Source: Desulfatiglans sp. (GTDB taxonomy: Bacteria > Desulfobacterota > DSM-4660 > Desulfatiglandales > HGW-15). Taken from it: a stretch of DNA of 46,191 bases. The stretch is from contig JAAZBV010000097.1 in NCBI GenBank assembly GCA_012513605.1, positions 1-46,191 of the forward strand, written 5' to 3'. Position 1 is the first letter of the stretch. Each line of letters opens with the position of its first letter. The notes below the pieces were generated by a model. It worked only from the letters and a program-made list of their open reading frames with translations. It was not told the origin of the DNA and did not search any database. Shown here one piece after another: positions 8,715-16,899 of this stretch. The position numbers and the translations under genes are program-made.

Positions 8715-9179
8715 ATGAGAACAAAATTAATTGTTGCGTCCGCACTATTGTTTATTCTATCCGGCGCTGTAATGGCAGCCGATGTTACAGGGACATGGGT
8801 AGCAGAGATGGCAATCCCGGCTGGCGGGCCTGGTGGCGGAGGCGGCGGTATGGGTGGAGGGCCTCAGGGGCCAATGAAATGGACATTTAATCTTAAGGCA
8901 GATGGCGCAAACCTCACCGGAAGTGTTATAGGCCCCATGGGTAGAGAAAACCAGATCGTTGAAGGCAAGATAGATGGTGACAAGGTATCCTTTGTTGTAA
9001 AGTCACAGGGCATGCAGGGAAATGAGATGAAGATTACCTACAAAGGGACAATAGCAGGTGATGAGTTGACGCTCACTATGGAAAGAGAAGGCGGTATGGG
9101 CGGCATGGGTGGCGGACCTGGCGGTGGAGCAGGTGGCGGTATGCAGAGACCTCCGCTGGTTGCAAAACGTCAGAAGTAG
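8715..9179 (+). CDS. Exported glycine-rich protein with a single beta-barrel-like repeat domain
   Basis: This 154-residue protein has a signal peptide ending near AVMAAD and a strong AAGGAGG ribosome-binding site. The core (residues about 22-132) follows a pattern also seen in the products of 14224-15642 and 20486-22261: TGTW start, a strand pair with ADGANLTGSV, the GKIDGDKVSF motif, and YKGTIAGDELTL. Two glycine-rich loops (about 36-52 and 126-144) interrupt it and carry many GGMGG units. I do not know a named family with certainty; a lipocalin-like or streptavidin-like barrel is plausible. It probably resides in the periplasm or is secreted. Monocistronic, with a palindrome just downstream. 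Confidence 0.82.
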   Translation: MRTKLIVASALLFILSGAVMAADVTGTWVAEMAIPAGGPGGGGGGMGGGPQGPMKWTFNLKADGANLTGSVIGPMGRENQIVEGKIDGDKVSFVVKSQGMQGNEMKITYKGTIAGDELTLTMEREGGMGGMGGGPGGGAGGGMQRPPLVAKRQK

Positions 9180-9191
9180 ATATTCATACAC

Positions 9192-9219
9192 GTAGAGACA
9201 AGGCATGCCTTGTCTCTAC
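9192..9219. repeat. Perfect 28-nt palindrome
   Basis: Fourteen bases starting GTAGAGACAAGGCA are followed directly by their exact reverse complement. The core is repeated at 933-954. It lies 12 bp after the stop codon of the upstream gene and could serve as a terminator hairpin, but its presence elsewhere shows it is a dispersed repeat. Confidence 0.75.
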
Positions 9220-9294
9220 CTTGAGGATGTTTACCAGCATCAGAGGCTTTATCATCTTTACAGGCATAGCCTGCAGGAATCATGCTTTTCTCAA

Positions 9295-10587
9295 CTACAT
9301 ATAAGAAATCAAAGTATCATTTAGTTTATCTCTTAACTCAGGATTCACATGCACCTCTTCAGCATATTCAGGCCACTTTGACACTGTCATGTCAATTTCC
9401 TTAATGATGCTGTCAGCCTTTTTGATATTCATTGACTGGGCAACGCTTAAAAGGTCATCCCTTTTTATGCCTGTTCTTTTTCCATTTATACTCAGGGCAT
9501 GCTGACTCACCCATTCGCTCCCCGGTCGATAAGCATGACAAACATCGTAAGCAGGAGAAAGCTCCCATTCCTGATCTCTTTTGAGGAGAAATGAAAAATT
9601 CTTTGTGTGATCATCACAGTTTCTGGCTATTACATTGAATACCATTCTTCTATAAAGCTGCTCTGCCTGTGGATATGGCAGCCTTAATATACGCATGGTT
9701 TGAAAAAGCTGTTCGTAGCTATAACTTAAGGTATCATTATAATCATAGTGCTGCATGGCACACAGGGTTTGAACATGATGCTTTACATCATTTCCTTCGC
9801 GATCGAACCTTCTTGTCATGAAATGTGCCCGCCCACTCTCCTCATGCAACCTGCTTTCCATCATATCGATTCCACTGGCTATAGCCATATTGTAATATGC
9901 CATTTCTACCCGGCCAAAACCTGTAGTTTTACCGAATTGATCATCACTCACCCCATCCAGTTTAATCAACCAGTGTGAAAAGCCAGCAGGGGCTGTGGTT
10001 TGCCCTGATTTTACCTCTCCTGTTTTTTCATTGTATGCAATAATTGCCTTGGGTCTTGCCCCGCCAGCAGAGGTGCCGATCCGCAGTATTTCTCTCATGG
10101 CTTCATCATCACTTTGTGACAGCTCAGCCTTAAACCCCTCTCTTATATTCAGCATTTTTTGAGTAACCTCTATGAGGCTGTCCATCTCAATATTAAATGC
10201 CCTTTTATTTGATTGAAATAAAACAGGTTCAAACTCAAGCGCCCCTATGCTGCGTGTCCCGATAAAACATAGAAGCTCAACAGGATTATAGCTGTTTTCA
10301 GGCCTTCCCTGCCGGGCAAGCCATCCATTAATTAATCGATTACCATACCTGTCGGGCAAGGTATCAGAAAGCAGTCCGGGTAATCCCCTGAACGCATCGA
10401 GATTCCACAACTCCGGAAATGAAAAAATTCTATTGGACAGATTCAAAGGCATTTTAACGGGTGCCAGATCCCATTGCCGGGAGATAATATCTTTGGAATA
10501 CTCAAAGGTTGAAATCCGGGTCTCTTCATTCCAGGCTACTGCGCCTGCATGTTCACCCCATATGTATATGTTTGCGGTTAATTGCAT
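9295..10587 (-). CDS. hipA: HipA-family serine/threonine kinase toxin
   Basis: This 430-residue protein matches HipA in length and order: an N-terminal couple-like domain (YIWGEHAGAVAW... and LPDRYGNRL at about 78-85), the GTSAGGARPKA loop at about 171-181, catalytic segment NCDDHTKN at 323-330 (Asp326 as the probable catalytic base, Asn330 for metal), and AYDVC at 346-350 replacing the DFG motif. HipA of E. coli phosphorylates glutamyl-tRNA synthetase and induces persistence; the target here is unknown. It overlaps the upstream antitoxin stop codon (TAATG), so translation is coupled. All kinase residues appear intact. Confidence 0.92.
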   Translation of the reverse strand: MQLTANIYIWGEHAGAVAWNEETRISTFEYSKDIISRQWDLAPVKMPLNLSNRIFSFPELWNLDAFRGLPGLLSDTLPDRYGNRLINGWLARQGRPENSYNPVELLCFIGTRSIGALEFEPVLFQSNKRAFNIEMDSLIEVTQKMLNIREGFKAELSQSDDEAMREILRIGTSAGGARPKAIIAYNEKTGEVKSGQTTAPAGFSHWLIKLDGVSDDQFGKTTGFGRVEMAYYNMAIASGIDMMESRLHEESGRAHFMTRRFDREGNDVKHHVQTLCAMQHYDYNDTLSYSYEQLFQTMRILRLPYPQAEQLYRRMVFNVIARNCDDHTKNFSFLLKRDQEWELSPAYDVCHAYRPGSEWVSQHALSINGKRTGIKRDDLLSVAQSMNIKKADSIIKEIDMTVSKWPEYAEEVHVNPELRDKLNDTLISYM

Positions 10588-10934
10588 TACCAGCTCTCTT
10601 CAAAGCCTTTATCTTTCTTTTTCTCCCTTGCCCTCTGCCGTTTTCTGCCTTCTATTTTTGCGAGCTCTATCGGGCTTATTATTTTTTCTATCTTAAATGT
10701 CTGTAAGATATGCAATGAATCCAGTGCCCTTAAAATTTGAATCAGGGATATAAGTGTAATGGACTCACCACTTTCTATCTTAACAAGTGTGGACCTGTTT
10801 ATGCCTGCCTTTTCAGCAATCTGCGCCTGGGTTTTATTTATGGATAACCGCCTCTCTTTTATATAGTTGCCAATAGCAGAGATTATTGCCCGGTCACTCA
10901 TTGCAACCCAGTCTGTGTCTATTTTTGCCATCAT
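10587..10934 (-). CDS. hipB: HipB-like XRE-family antitoxin/repressor
   Basis: This 115-residue protein has a helix-turn-helix of the XRE/Cro type at residues about 36-75 (recognition region around AGINRSTLVKIESGE), followed by a charged, Lys/Arg-rich C-terminal tail. Such proteins bind HipA, neutralise it and repress their own operon. It precedes hipA with a one-base overlap, the normal order. A promoter with TTGACT and TATATT separated by 17 nt lies upstream. Either of two adjacent ATG codons could be the start. Confidence 0.88.
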   Translation of the reverse strand: MMAKIDTDWVAMSDRAIISAIGNYIKERRLSINKTQAQIAEKAGINRSTLVKIESGESITLISLIQILRALDSLHILQTFKIEKIISPIELAKIEGRKRQRAREKKKDKGFEESW

Positions 10935-10974
10935 TAAATGCTTTTTATTAGGTTAATGTTGTTATTTATAGACA

Positions 10975-11003
10975 AATATAGGCTTTTATATATTATGAGT
11001 CAA
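10975..11003 (-). promoter_or_regulatory. Promoter of hipBA
   Basis: Minus strand TTGACT (11003-10998), 17 nt, TATATT (10980-10975), about 40 bp ahead of the first hipB ATG. The surrounding A+T-rich sequence includes repeated TATAG words that could be HipB operators, but I cannot define them. Confidence 0.55.
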
Positions 11004-11025
11004 GGGTAAATAATCTGTTTTACTT

Positions 11026-11217
11026 TCATCTTGTTTCCATGCTCAACATGGCATCAGCATCAGCGAAAAGAGTATTCAAGTCATACCCTTCTCCCGCATC
11101 AATTTCCCTTTCCCCTTTGAGTAAAAGCCGGAGTAGTTCTTTTTCCTGCTCCGATTTTTCATAGGCTTCAACGCCAATCATGACGGCAGCACCCCCCCTC
11201 TTTGTTTTGAAAGCATT
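11026..11217 (-). pseudogene. C-terminal remnant of a Phd/YefM-type antitoxin
   Basis: Reading the minus strand from about 11217 to the stop at 11028-11026 gives a continuous 63-codon segment with no start codon at its head: it passes through KRGGAAVMIGVEAYEKS and ends DADAMLSMETR. The phrase AAVMIGVEAYE is characteristic of the middle of Phd/YefM antitoxins, so the N-terminal DNA-binding half has been lost. An in-frame TAG lies just upstream, and the break coincides with a CAGCATTCAGC-type dispersed repeat. No partner toxin is present. This decayed gene explains most of 10935-11286. Confidence 0.65.
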
Positions 11218-11286
11218 TTGCTAAAAGCTGAATGCTAGTAGCTGACCGCTTGAATCCAAAAACGATAGTTTTTGGATGGACACCAA

Positions 11287-11649
11287 TTAGTTCTCGATAA
11301 TTTCGGCTTTACATTCCATACCCTCATCGTATACAACTGTGGTTATGTTTTCACTATCAAAGCCATGATCTACTAATATTTTAGCTATTGCTTCTGCCCT
11401 TCTTGCCGCAACTCCTATCCGACCTTCATCAGAGACTTCTTTATCATCCTTACAGGCACAGCCTTCAATTTTATATCTTTTAGATTTGTCTAATTTGTTG
11501 AGCATGGCTTCCATTTCTTTATCCGCTACTTCAAATGTCCCCGGTTCAAAATTAACAATTACCGGGTCAAGCTTACTTTTTTCTTCTGCAAAAATATTTA
11601 ATGAAAGGCAGAACACAAAAAAGAATAGAAATAGTTTTATTTTTTTCAT
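11287..11649 (-). CDS. Small exported OmpA-like (peptidoglycan-binding-like) domain protein
   Basis: This 120-residue protein has a signal peptide (about 21 residues, ending IFAEE) and then a single OmpA C-terminal-like fold: a first strand VIVNFEPGTFEVADKE, a helix, the strand RYKIEGCACKDDK, and the helix RIGVAARRAEAIAKILVDHGFDSENI, which matches the RA-x-V-x-x-L-x-x-x-G signature. Two cysteines replace the usual residues in the ...EGxAD... strand. It lacks any beta-barrel or lipoprotein anchor, which is unusual for OmpA-like proteins. It may bind peptidoglycan in the periplasm (inference). Confidence 0.7.
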   Translation of the reverse strand: MKKIKLFLFFFVFCLSLNIFAEEKSKLDPVIVNFEPGTFEVADKEMEAMLNKLDKSKRYKIEGCACKDDKEVSDEGRIGVAARRAEAIAKILVDHGFDSENITTVVYDEGMECKAEIIEN

Positions 11650-11680
11650 TTTTATAGCTCCTTTATACTTTGATTTTTGC

Positions 11681-11730
11681 CCTCGTTCCTATGGTCCCCG
11701 TGGGAACGGCCTGTTTTGACGCTCCGCGTC
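11681..11730. repeat. Dispersed repeat, CTCGTTCC...CTCCGCGTC type, copy 1
   Basis: This 50-bp element with the hairpin GTTCC...GGGAAC is repeated at 11989-12038 in the same orientation, about 82 percent identical by eye. Both copies sit directly upstream of small minus-strand genes, flanking the 72-residue membrane protein gene. Similar elements are widespread REP-like repeats. Confidence 0.65.
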
Positions 11731-11743
11731 TCTTTTCCTGTCA

Positions 11744-11962
11744 TTAAGGTTGTAACTCTTTACTTTTCAAAGTCCTTTTATCAACCTTAAATGATATGAA
11801 AACTATTAAGAATGCCAGCAAAACAAAAATGCTGTAATTAACAGGTTTGTAATCAGGGGAATATATTGCCATAAATATGGAGATACCAATCAGTAACAGG
11901 ATACCAGCAACAAATATAGCGAACCCCTTTGCTGTATGATGAAATATGTATTTTCTTTCCAT
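11744..11962 (-). CDS. Small two-helix membrane protein
   Basis: This 72-residue protein has two hydrophobic helices (about residues 13-34 and 42-59) joined by a short polar loop, ending in a basic tail (KVDKRTLKSKE). No family is recognised. It is likely an inner-membrane protein with both ends in the cytoplasm by the positive-inside rule. An AGGAG ribosome-binding site precedes the ATG. It is flanked on both sides by copies of the same dispersed repeat. Confidence 0.55.
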   Translation of the reverse strand: MERKYIFHHTAKGFAIFVAGILLLIGISIFMAIYSPDYKPVNYSIFVLLAFLIVFISFKVDKRTLKSKELQP

Positions 11963-11988
11963 AGGAATTCTCCTTTCAATTTATTTGT

Positions 11989-12038
11989 CCTCGTTCCCAT
12001 GGTCTCCGTGGGAACGCCATGTTTTGATGCTCCGCGTC
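11989..12038. repeat. Dispersed repeat, CTCGTTCC...CTCCGCGTC type, copy 2
   Basis: Second copy of the element at 11681-11730, in the same orientation. A diverged piece of the GTTCC...GGAAC hairpin follows at about 12080-12105. Confidence 0.65.
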
Positions 12039-12045
12039 CCCATTG

Positions 12046-12363
12046 TTAATTCATTATAACACAGAGTGTTGATTAACGAACGGTTCCTATGGAGACCGTT
12101 GGAACCAGAATAAACAGGTCTATGACTTCGGAGAGTCAAACAAGCACTCGCATTATCGCACCTGCTTATATTGCCTTCCCCATCGTCCAACAAGGTCGGC
12201 ACTCCCGAAGGGTGATCACGGCGCTCAATACCGTGACTATGCATTCCCTACTATCGCTTCCCCACCATCGCTGGAAGTCAAGGCATAGCTCGGGGCCGGA
12301 GTGGATCGATACTCCTTACTCCCTAAAGGATTTAGCTTCATTTATTCTCTTCAACCTCACCTC
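12046..12363. other. Unassigned stretch, no supported gene
   Basis: Open frames exist on both strands (for example plus-strand 12089-12508), but their composition, lack of ribosome-binding sites and overlap with the well-supported gene at 12364 argue against coding. The base composition is higher in G+C than the neighbours, so this may be a fragment of foreign or mobile DNA. Confidence 0.4.
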
Positions 12364-13230
12364 CTATCTCACACCAGTTTTGACCGGCGCTTTCAGAACG
12401 TCCCTCGTCTCAGGATCATCCCTGAGAACTGCACCTTTCGGCAAAGGAAAGTGGAAATCCTCCTTGCTCAATTCGGGAGATGATATTTCTTTATATACTT
12501 CGGTGTAATGGTCATAATTATTAAAGCGCTTTATATTTTCAATTTTTTCTTCAAATCGTTTCTCTGACCATCCCAGCTTATTTTCTTCATAATATTTTGA
12601 ATATAATTTAATAGTATCTTTGTAATCTCGAAAGCGATAATATTTTCTAACAAGGTAACTCTTCTTTGATACCCATATGGTTTCGCTACGAGAAATATCA
12701 GATACTCCTCTTATTACATAGCAGTATTCTTCGCCGATCTTTTCAATTTTTTCAACCTTTGGATTTTTCAACCAGGCAAACGGGAATTCATACTCCTTAA
12801 ATACAGGCAGGAATAGTTGCGGCATAATAGTGAAAGGCCCGTTGTATATTTTCGCTCTATTCAATGCTATTTTGTCACTCGCTTTATTAACAAAAGTATT
12901 ATTATCCCGGGTGTAAAAATAAGGTTGGGTACTGTCACTCCACATTGCCCAAGAACGACCCATGCTTGAAGGCACATTCGTTTGGGTCCAGGTAATGAGG
13001 TATTGATCGGGCTTTTTCATGAGGATCGAAAATGAGATCTCGGCCACTCCTTCAAACTGTTTAGGTCCATAGACTATGCTAATAGTTCCTTCAACTTTGT
13101 ATGTCTTCATGGATTTATATGTAGCTGCAACCTTTTCCAGTATTTCGGTAGCAGAAGGGTTGTCAGCATAAGCATTTGTACATAGAAATAAAATCGTAAT
13201 GACGAATACTACAATTTTTAATTTATTCAT
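12364..13230 (-). CDS. LolA-like exported protein, paralogue 1
   Basis: This is one of four paralogues (12364, 13294, 17459, 18316). It starts at the ATG at 13230, chosen because an AAAGGAAA ribosome-binding site and the signal peptide begin there and the same site is used in the other copies. The signal peptide ends near AYADNPS. Next come a helix (EILEKVAATYKSMKTYKV), beta strands with PDQYLITW, the motif WLKNPKVEKIEKIGEEYCYVI and a C-terminal SSPELSKEDF. The layout resembles the LolA/LolB or DUF2092 half-barrel that binds lipoproteins or lipids. Function is unknown. The 3' end contains an extra tail (DDPETRDVLKAPVKTG). Confidence 0.75.
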   Translation of the reverse strand: MNKLKIVVFVITILFLCTNAYADNPSATEILEKVAATYKSMKTYKVEGTISIVYGPKQFEGVAEISFSILMKKPDQYLITWTQTNVPSSMGRSWAMWSDSTQPYFYTRDNNTFVNKASDKIALNRAKIYNGPFTIMPQLFLPVFKEYEFPFAWLKNPKVEKIEKIGEEYCYVIRGVSDISRSETIWVSKKSYLVRKYYRFRDYKDTIKLYSKYYEENKLGWSEKRFEEKIENIKRFNNYDHYTEVYKEISSPELSKEDFHFPLPKGAVLRDDPETRDVLKAPVKTGVR

Positions 13231-13293
13231 GTCTGTTTCCTTTTTTAAATCTAGTGACACTCTGTTATAAACCTTCCTTTTCTGGTTTACGCC

Positions 13294-14097
13294 CTAATCA
13301 CCAGGCCAATCTCTGAGTTCTATGCCTTGAGGCACAATATAGTTAAAGTCCTCTTTGTTCAATTCGGGTGATGAGATATCTGTATAAATCTCAATGTGAA
13401 AGTCGTTTTCCTTCTTTTTCTTGATCCATTCCTCCCTTAATTTTTTTTCTTCATCTGATATTTTCGTTGCTTGCTTAAGTATTTTCAAATAATCTGGCTC
13501 ATAATAATATTTCATAATCAGGTAACTCTTATTTGATATCCATATGGTTTCTTTTTGGGAAGTCACAGAGGTGCCACTTATGACATAGCAATCTTCATCT
13601 CCTATTTTTTCTATCTTTTCGACCTTTGGATCTTTCAACCAGGAAAACGGGGCCTCATTCCCCTTGAAGACTGGAAGGAGAAGCGTCGGCATAATGTGAA
13701 CAGGTCCATGATAAAATTTTGCTGCACTCAAAGCCATTTCGTCATTAGCAAATTTGAATAAAAAATTAACCTTCCTATTGAGTAAATATCTCTGGGTCCC
13801 ATCACACCACAAAACACATGAATATAGTTCCCCTGGTCTCAGGTTTGTTTGGTCCCATGTAAGGATGTACATATTAGGTTTCTTTAAGAGGATTGTAAAA
13901 GAGAGCTCAGCCTTCCCAATATTATTTGTATATTTGTGGATGGAAGTGATAGTTCCCTTAGCCTTGTAAGTTTTCATGGATTTATATGTAGCTGTAACGT
14001 TCTTTAGTATTTCATTTGCGGATGGATTGTCGGCATATGCATTTGTGCATAGAAATAAAATCGTAATGATGCAAACTGCAATTTTTGAATTAATCAT
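13294..14097 (-). CDS. LolA-like exported protein, paralogue 2
   Basis: This 267-residue protein shares the whole layout of paralogue 1: signal peptide ending NAYADNPSA, SMKTYKAKGT strand, KKPNMYILTWDQT, the WLKDPKVEKIEKIGDEDCYVISG motif with its conserved cysteine, and SSPELNKEDF near the C-terminus, ending RDWPGD. The spacer before it contains the same words (AAATCTAG, TAATCA(T/C)CAGGCCA) as the spacers by other copies, so gene plus spacer were duplicated in tandem. It is separated from paralogue 1 by 63 bp and is probably co-transcribed. It probably works in the periplasm. Confidence 0.75.
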   Translation of the reverse strand: MINSKIAVCIITILFLCTNAYADNPSANEILKNVTATYKSMKTYKAKGTITSIHKYTNNIGKAELSFTILLKKPNMYILTWDQTNLRPGELYSCVLWCDGTQRYLLNRKVNFLFKFANDEMALSAAKFYHGPVHIMPTLLLPVFKGNEAPFSWLKDPKVEKIEKIGDEDCYVISGTSVTSQKETIWISNKSYLIMKYYYEPDYLKILKQATKISDEEKKLREEWIKKKKENDFHIEIYTDISSPELNKEDFNYIVPQGIELRDWPGD

Positions 14098-14161
14098 GTC
14101 TGTTTCCCTTTTCTAAATCTAGTTACACCCTTTTTTAACCCTACCTTTTCGTGTTCACGCT

Positions 14162-14221
14162 CTAATCATCAGGCCAAAATGTGTTTCTCGTTTTTATTGG
14201 ACTATCCCCTTCCGATTAGAT
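14162..14221 (-). pseudogene. Possible 3' remnant of a fifth LolA-like paralogue
   Basis: Minus-strand codons ending TRNTFWPDD-stop (stop at 14164-14162) match the end of paralogue 4 (EIREIWPDD-stop), including the downstream CAGGCCA word order shared by the array. About 19 codons remain before an in-frame stop, so this seems to be the tail of a deleted copy joined to the neighbouring gene. Confidence 0.45.
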
Positions 14222-14223
14222 CA

Positions 14224-15642
14224 TTATTTATTCTGTTCATCTTTTTTGGCACGAGTAGAATGCATCGTCTCGCGAACCCCCCGAAGTTTCCAGATCCCAT
14301 CCTCTTTGTGAAAGATAGCGGTGTAAAGATAACCGTCTCGTCCTGAGCCAAAATTACAGTAGATAATTGCCTTATCATGGTTCTGGTTAAACTTGGGCTC
14401 CTTGTTTCCTTCCCAATCCCCGACTTTTATGGTTTCCGCCACCTTCTTTCCGGCAGTCACCAGATCAGGATCTTCAATCGGCTGCGGGTTTGAGTCGATG
14501 TATGCAATTGCACTGTCTACATAGTTAGAAAAATTATTATTCTTACTTTTTTTCTTTATTTCCATCAGGATTTCACGGCTGCGAGGAGAGGCAATTAATT
14601 TTAACGTATTTATCGCACCGGCCTGTGCCCATCCATCATTTAATTCATTGAGGGCACAACTTTGGAGAAAGTCCCATTCTTCTTCTGTTATGGGATCAAA
14701 CATCGTAGTAGCAAGCTGAAATGCCCAGCTGTTTTTGTTGGTATAGGGTTCTTTGTCCGGTGGAGGTGCATGTTTTATAAAGAGACGCAAGTCTTCCGGC
14801 ACCCCTATAAAAGCGAGGATCTGCCCCGCCCTGGTTCCTATATTCCTGTCTGTGACCAATTCACGCAGGGGCGCGCGTAGTTTATCTTCCAATTCAAATA
14901 TCTGAGCATCAAGGTTGTGTACGGGACTTTCAAAGGTACCCGAGAGAAGCTCGCGCATTGCATCTACCTGAGCATCTCCAGTCAATTCAGCGATTCGTGC
15001 CACCTCGGTATTGTCAAACCCCCTTTTTAAAAAAAACTCAGATTTCCAGTCACTTGAAGCGTATCCCTGGTACCCTGGTTTTTCTACATTAAACATGATA
15101 AACCCGGTAAGACGTTCGGATTCATCCCAGATCCCATTAACAATTCCTTTCTCATCAGATTGGAGCGTTAAAAGGTCGACTGTGTGGACATCATCCTTAT
15201 TGGAATTATCGTACCACTGAATTTTTATCACCACATCCTTTAGAGGTCGTCCAAGGCCATCAATAACCTTTGCGGTGAGATTGCGTACTGAAGAAGTTTT
15301 ATTTAAGACAAAGGTGTACGATTTTCCCTGAAAGTATGTAGTTGTAACATGCATTTTATCCCCATCAATTATTCCATCCCAGGGGATTAACTTCCAGCCC
15401 ACATCCATTATAAGGCTGATCTTATTACCGTCGATTTTGCCATCAGTAAGTGGCATCCCGATTGTGTGTAACATTAGTTTTCCAGTCAGAGTCGAACCAT
15501 CCACTTTTAATATCATTCTAATATCAGAATTATCAATTTTACCTACCCAACTGCCGGAAATATCATCGGCTGCAGCGGATGTTGTAATACCAAGAACCAT
15601 AAAAATACTTAAAAAGGTATGTAGGTATTTATAAATTTTCAT
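14224..15642 (-). CDS. Exported multidomain protein: beta-repeat domain, Ig-like strand region, helical-repeat region
   Basis: This 472-residue protein has a signal peptide (to about residue 25). Residues about 27-112 form the beta domain shared with the genes at 8715 and 20486: ISGSWVGKI, KVDGSTLTGKL, GKIDGNKISL, WDGIIDGDKMHV. An Ig/carboxypeptidase-regulatory-like strand region (LTAKVIDGLGRPLKDVVI) follows at about 120-200. Next comes a helical part resembling HEAT-type repeats (about 225-360), and the C-terminal 90 residues look like an NTF2/DUF4019-type fold (KAIIYCNFGSGRDGYLYTAIF). No catalytic motif is visible. It lies within the array of LolA-like paralogues and probably belongs to the same envelope regulon. 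Confidence 0.65.
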   Translation of the reverse strand: MKIYKYLHTFLSIFMVLGITTSAAADDISGSWVGKIDNSDIRMILKVDGSTLTGKLMLHTIGMPLTDGKIDGNKISLIMDVGWKLIPWDGIIDGDKMHVTTTYFQGKSYTFVLNKTSSVRNLTAKVIDGLGRPLKDVVIKIQWYDNSNKDDVHTVDLLTLQSDEKGIVNGIWDESERLTGFIMFNVEKPGYQGYASSDWKSEFFLKRGFDNTEVARIAELTGDAQVDAMRELLSGTFESPVHNLDAQIFELEDKLRAPLRELVTDRNIGTRAGQILAFIGVPEDLRLFIKHAPPPDKEPYTNKNSWAFQLATTMFDPITEEEWDFLQSCALNELNDGWAQAGAINTLKLIASPRSREILMEIKKKSKNNNFSNYVDSAIAYIDSNPQPIEDPDLVTAGKKVAETIKVGDWEGNKEPKFNQNHDKAIIYCNFGSGRDGYLYTAIFHKEDGIWKLRGVRETMHSTRAKKDEQNK

Positions 15643-15681
15643 TTTGTCCTTCCTTTTTAAAATTAGTTTGTAGATACTATG

Positions 15682-15767
15682 TGGATCACTTGGAAGCCAT
15701 TTGATATAGTTTTCTTTTTAACCCATTAAAAAGGAGGATACCAAATGAACAAGAACCAAGTGATCCA
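15682..15767 (+). promoter_or_regulatory. Inverted repeats around the start of the IS110 transposase
   Basis: A 12-base inverted repeat, TGGATCACTTGG (15682-15693) and CCAAGTGATCCA (15756-15767), spans the ribosome-binding site and start codon. Inside it a perfect hairpin (CTTTTTAA-CCCA-TTAAAAAG, 15714-15733) abuts the GGAGG ribosome-binding site. In a transcript read in from outside these stems would hide the initiation region, a common way of limiting transposase expression. Confidence 0.6.
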
Positions 15768-16884
15768 GAAGGATAATAACACAAGAGAAGTTAATTTGTA
15801 CATGGCAATGGAGCTGTCGGATAAAAAATGGAAGCTGGCCTTCAGCGACGGGAGTAAAGAGCGATTACGGACTATAGATGCTGGGGAAATGATAGTGTTA
15901 TGGAAAGAGATAGCAGATACGAAGGAGAAATTTAAATTAGATGAAGAGGTAAAAGTAATCAGTTGCTATGAAGCTGGAAGGGATGGATTTTGGATACACC
16001 GGTGTCTTTTAAGTAACGGAATAGATAATAATGTTATTGATCCAGCGAGTGTGGAAGTGGATCGCAGGAGGAGGCGAAAAAAGACAGACCGCCTGGATGC
16101 GAAGAAGCTCTTAATGGCATTAATGAGGCATATGTGGGGAGATAAACAGGCTTGCAGTATGGTAAGGGTCCCCTCTGTAGAGGATGAAGATGATAGGCAA
16201 TTACACCGGGAACTGGAGAGTTTAAAGAAGGAACGAACAAGACATAGTAACAGGATTAGATCATTATTGATATCCCATGGAGTAAGGATAGAGAATCCTG
16301 GGAGAAGAGATTTTATAAAATACCTGGATAGCGTTAGGCTATGGGATGGAAGTGAAATAAGTAAGAACTTGAAAGATCGTTTAAAAAGGGAACATGATCG
16401 TTACAGTCAGGTAGAGGATCAGATCAAAGAACTGGAAGGCATCCGTAAGATTCTTATACGTGATAAGGAATCGGAATCCATGTCACGTGTAAGGCAAATG
16501 CTGAAATTGAAGGGTATAGGGATTGAGAGCTCCTGGATTTTGGAGAAGGAATTTTTTGGCTGGCGTAAATTCAAAAACAGGAAAGAAGTTGGCAGCTTAT
16601 CAGGCTTGAGCCCGACACCTTATTCCAGTGGAAATAGTAATAAGGAACAGGGGATCAATAAGGCTGGAAACCGGCGAGTCAGAGCCATAATTGTTGAGAT
16701 ATCATGGATATGGATAAGATTCCAAAAGGAAAGCAAACTGACAAAATGGTTTAATGAAAGATTTGCAAGTGGAGGCAAGCGGATGAGGCGAATTGGGATA
16801 GTGGCAGTAGCGAGGAAGCTTCTAATTGATATATGGAGATATATAGAGCATGGAGTAATCCCTGAGGGAGCTGTTGTAGCTTAA
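15745..16884 (+). CDS. IS110-family RNA-guided transposase/recombinase
   Basis: The 379-residue protein has an N-terminal RuvC-like DEDD domain: acidic Glu23 in AMELSDKKWKL, where many IS110 proteins have Asp, Glu76 in SCYEAGRDG, and Asp115/Asp118 in KTDRLDAKKL. A central coiled-coil helix (about 150-240) is followed by the C-terminal Tnp20 domain with SLSGLSPTPYSSGN and GINKAGNRRVR, which includes the catalytic Ser. IS110 enzymes use a bridge RNA encoded next to the gene to choose target and donor. Sequence appears intact, so the element may be active. An AAGGAGG ribosome-binding site precedes the ATG. Confidence 0.9.
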   Translation: MNKNQVIQKDNNTREVNLYMAMELSDKKWKLAFSDGSKERLRTIDAGEMIVLWKEIADTKEKFKLDEEVKVISCYEAGRDGFWIHRCLLSNGIDNNVIDPASVEVDRRRRRKKTDRLDAKKLLMALMRHMWGDKQACSMVRVPSVEDEDDRQLHRELESLKKERTRHSNRIRSLLISHGVRIENPGRRDFIKYLDSVRLWDGSEISKNLKDRLKREHDRYSQVEDQIKELEGIRKILIRDKESESMSRVRQMLKLKGIGIESSWILEKEFFGWRKFKNRKEVGSLSGLSPTPYSSGNSNKEQGINKAGNRRVRAIIVEISWIWIRFQKESKLTKWFNERFASGGKRMRRIGIVAVARKLLIDIWRYIEHGVIPEGAVVA

Positions 16885-16899
16885 GGGGAGGATCAATAA

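Noticed and set aside
12089-12508. Plus-strand open frame of 139 codons
   Set aside because: It overlaps the 3' end of the well-supported LolA-like gene on the other strand and has no ribosome-binding site or family resemblance.
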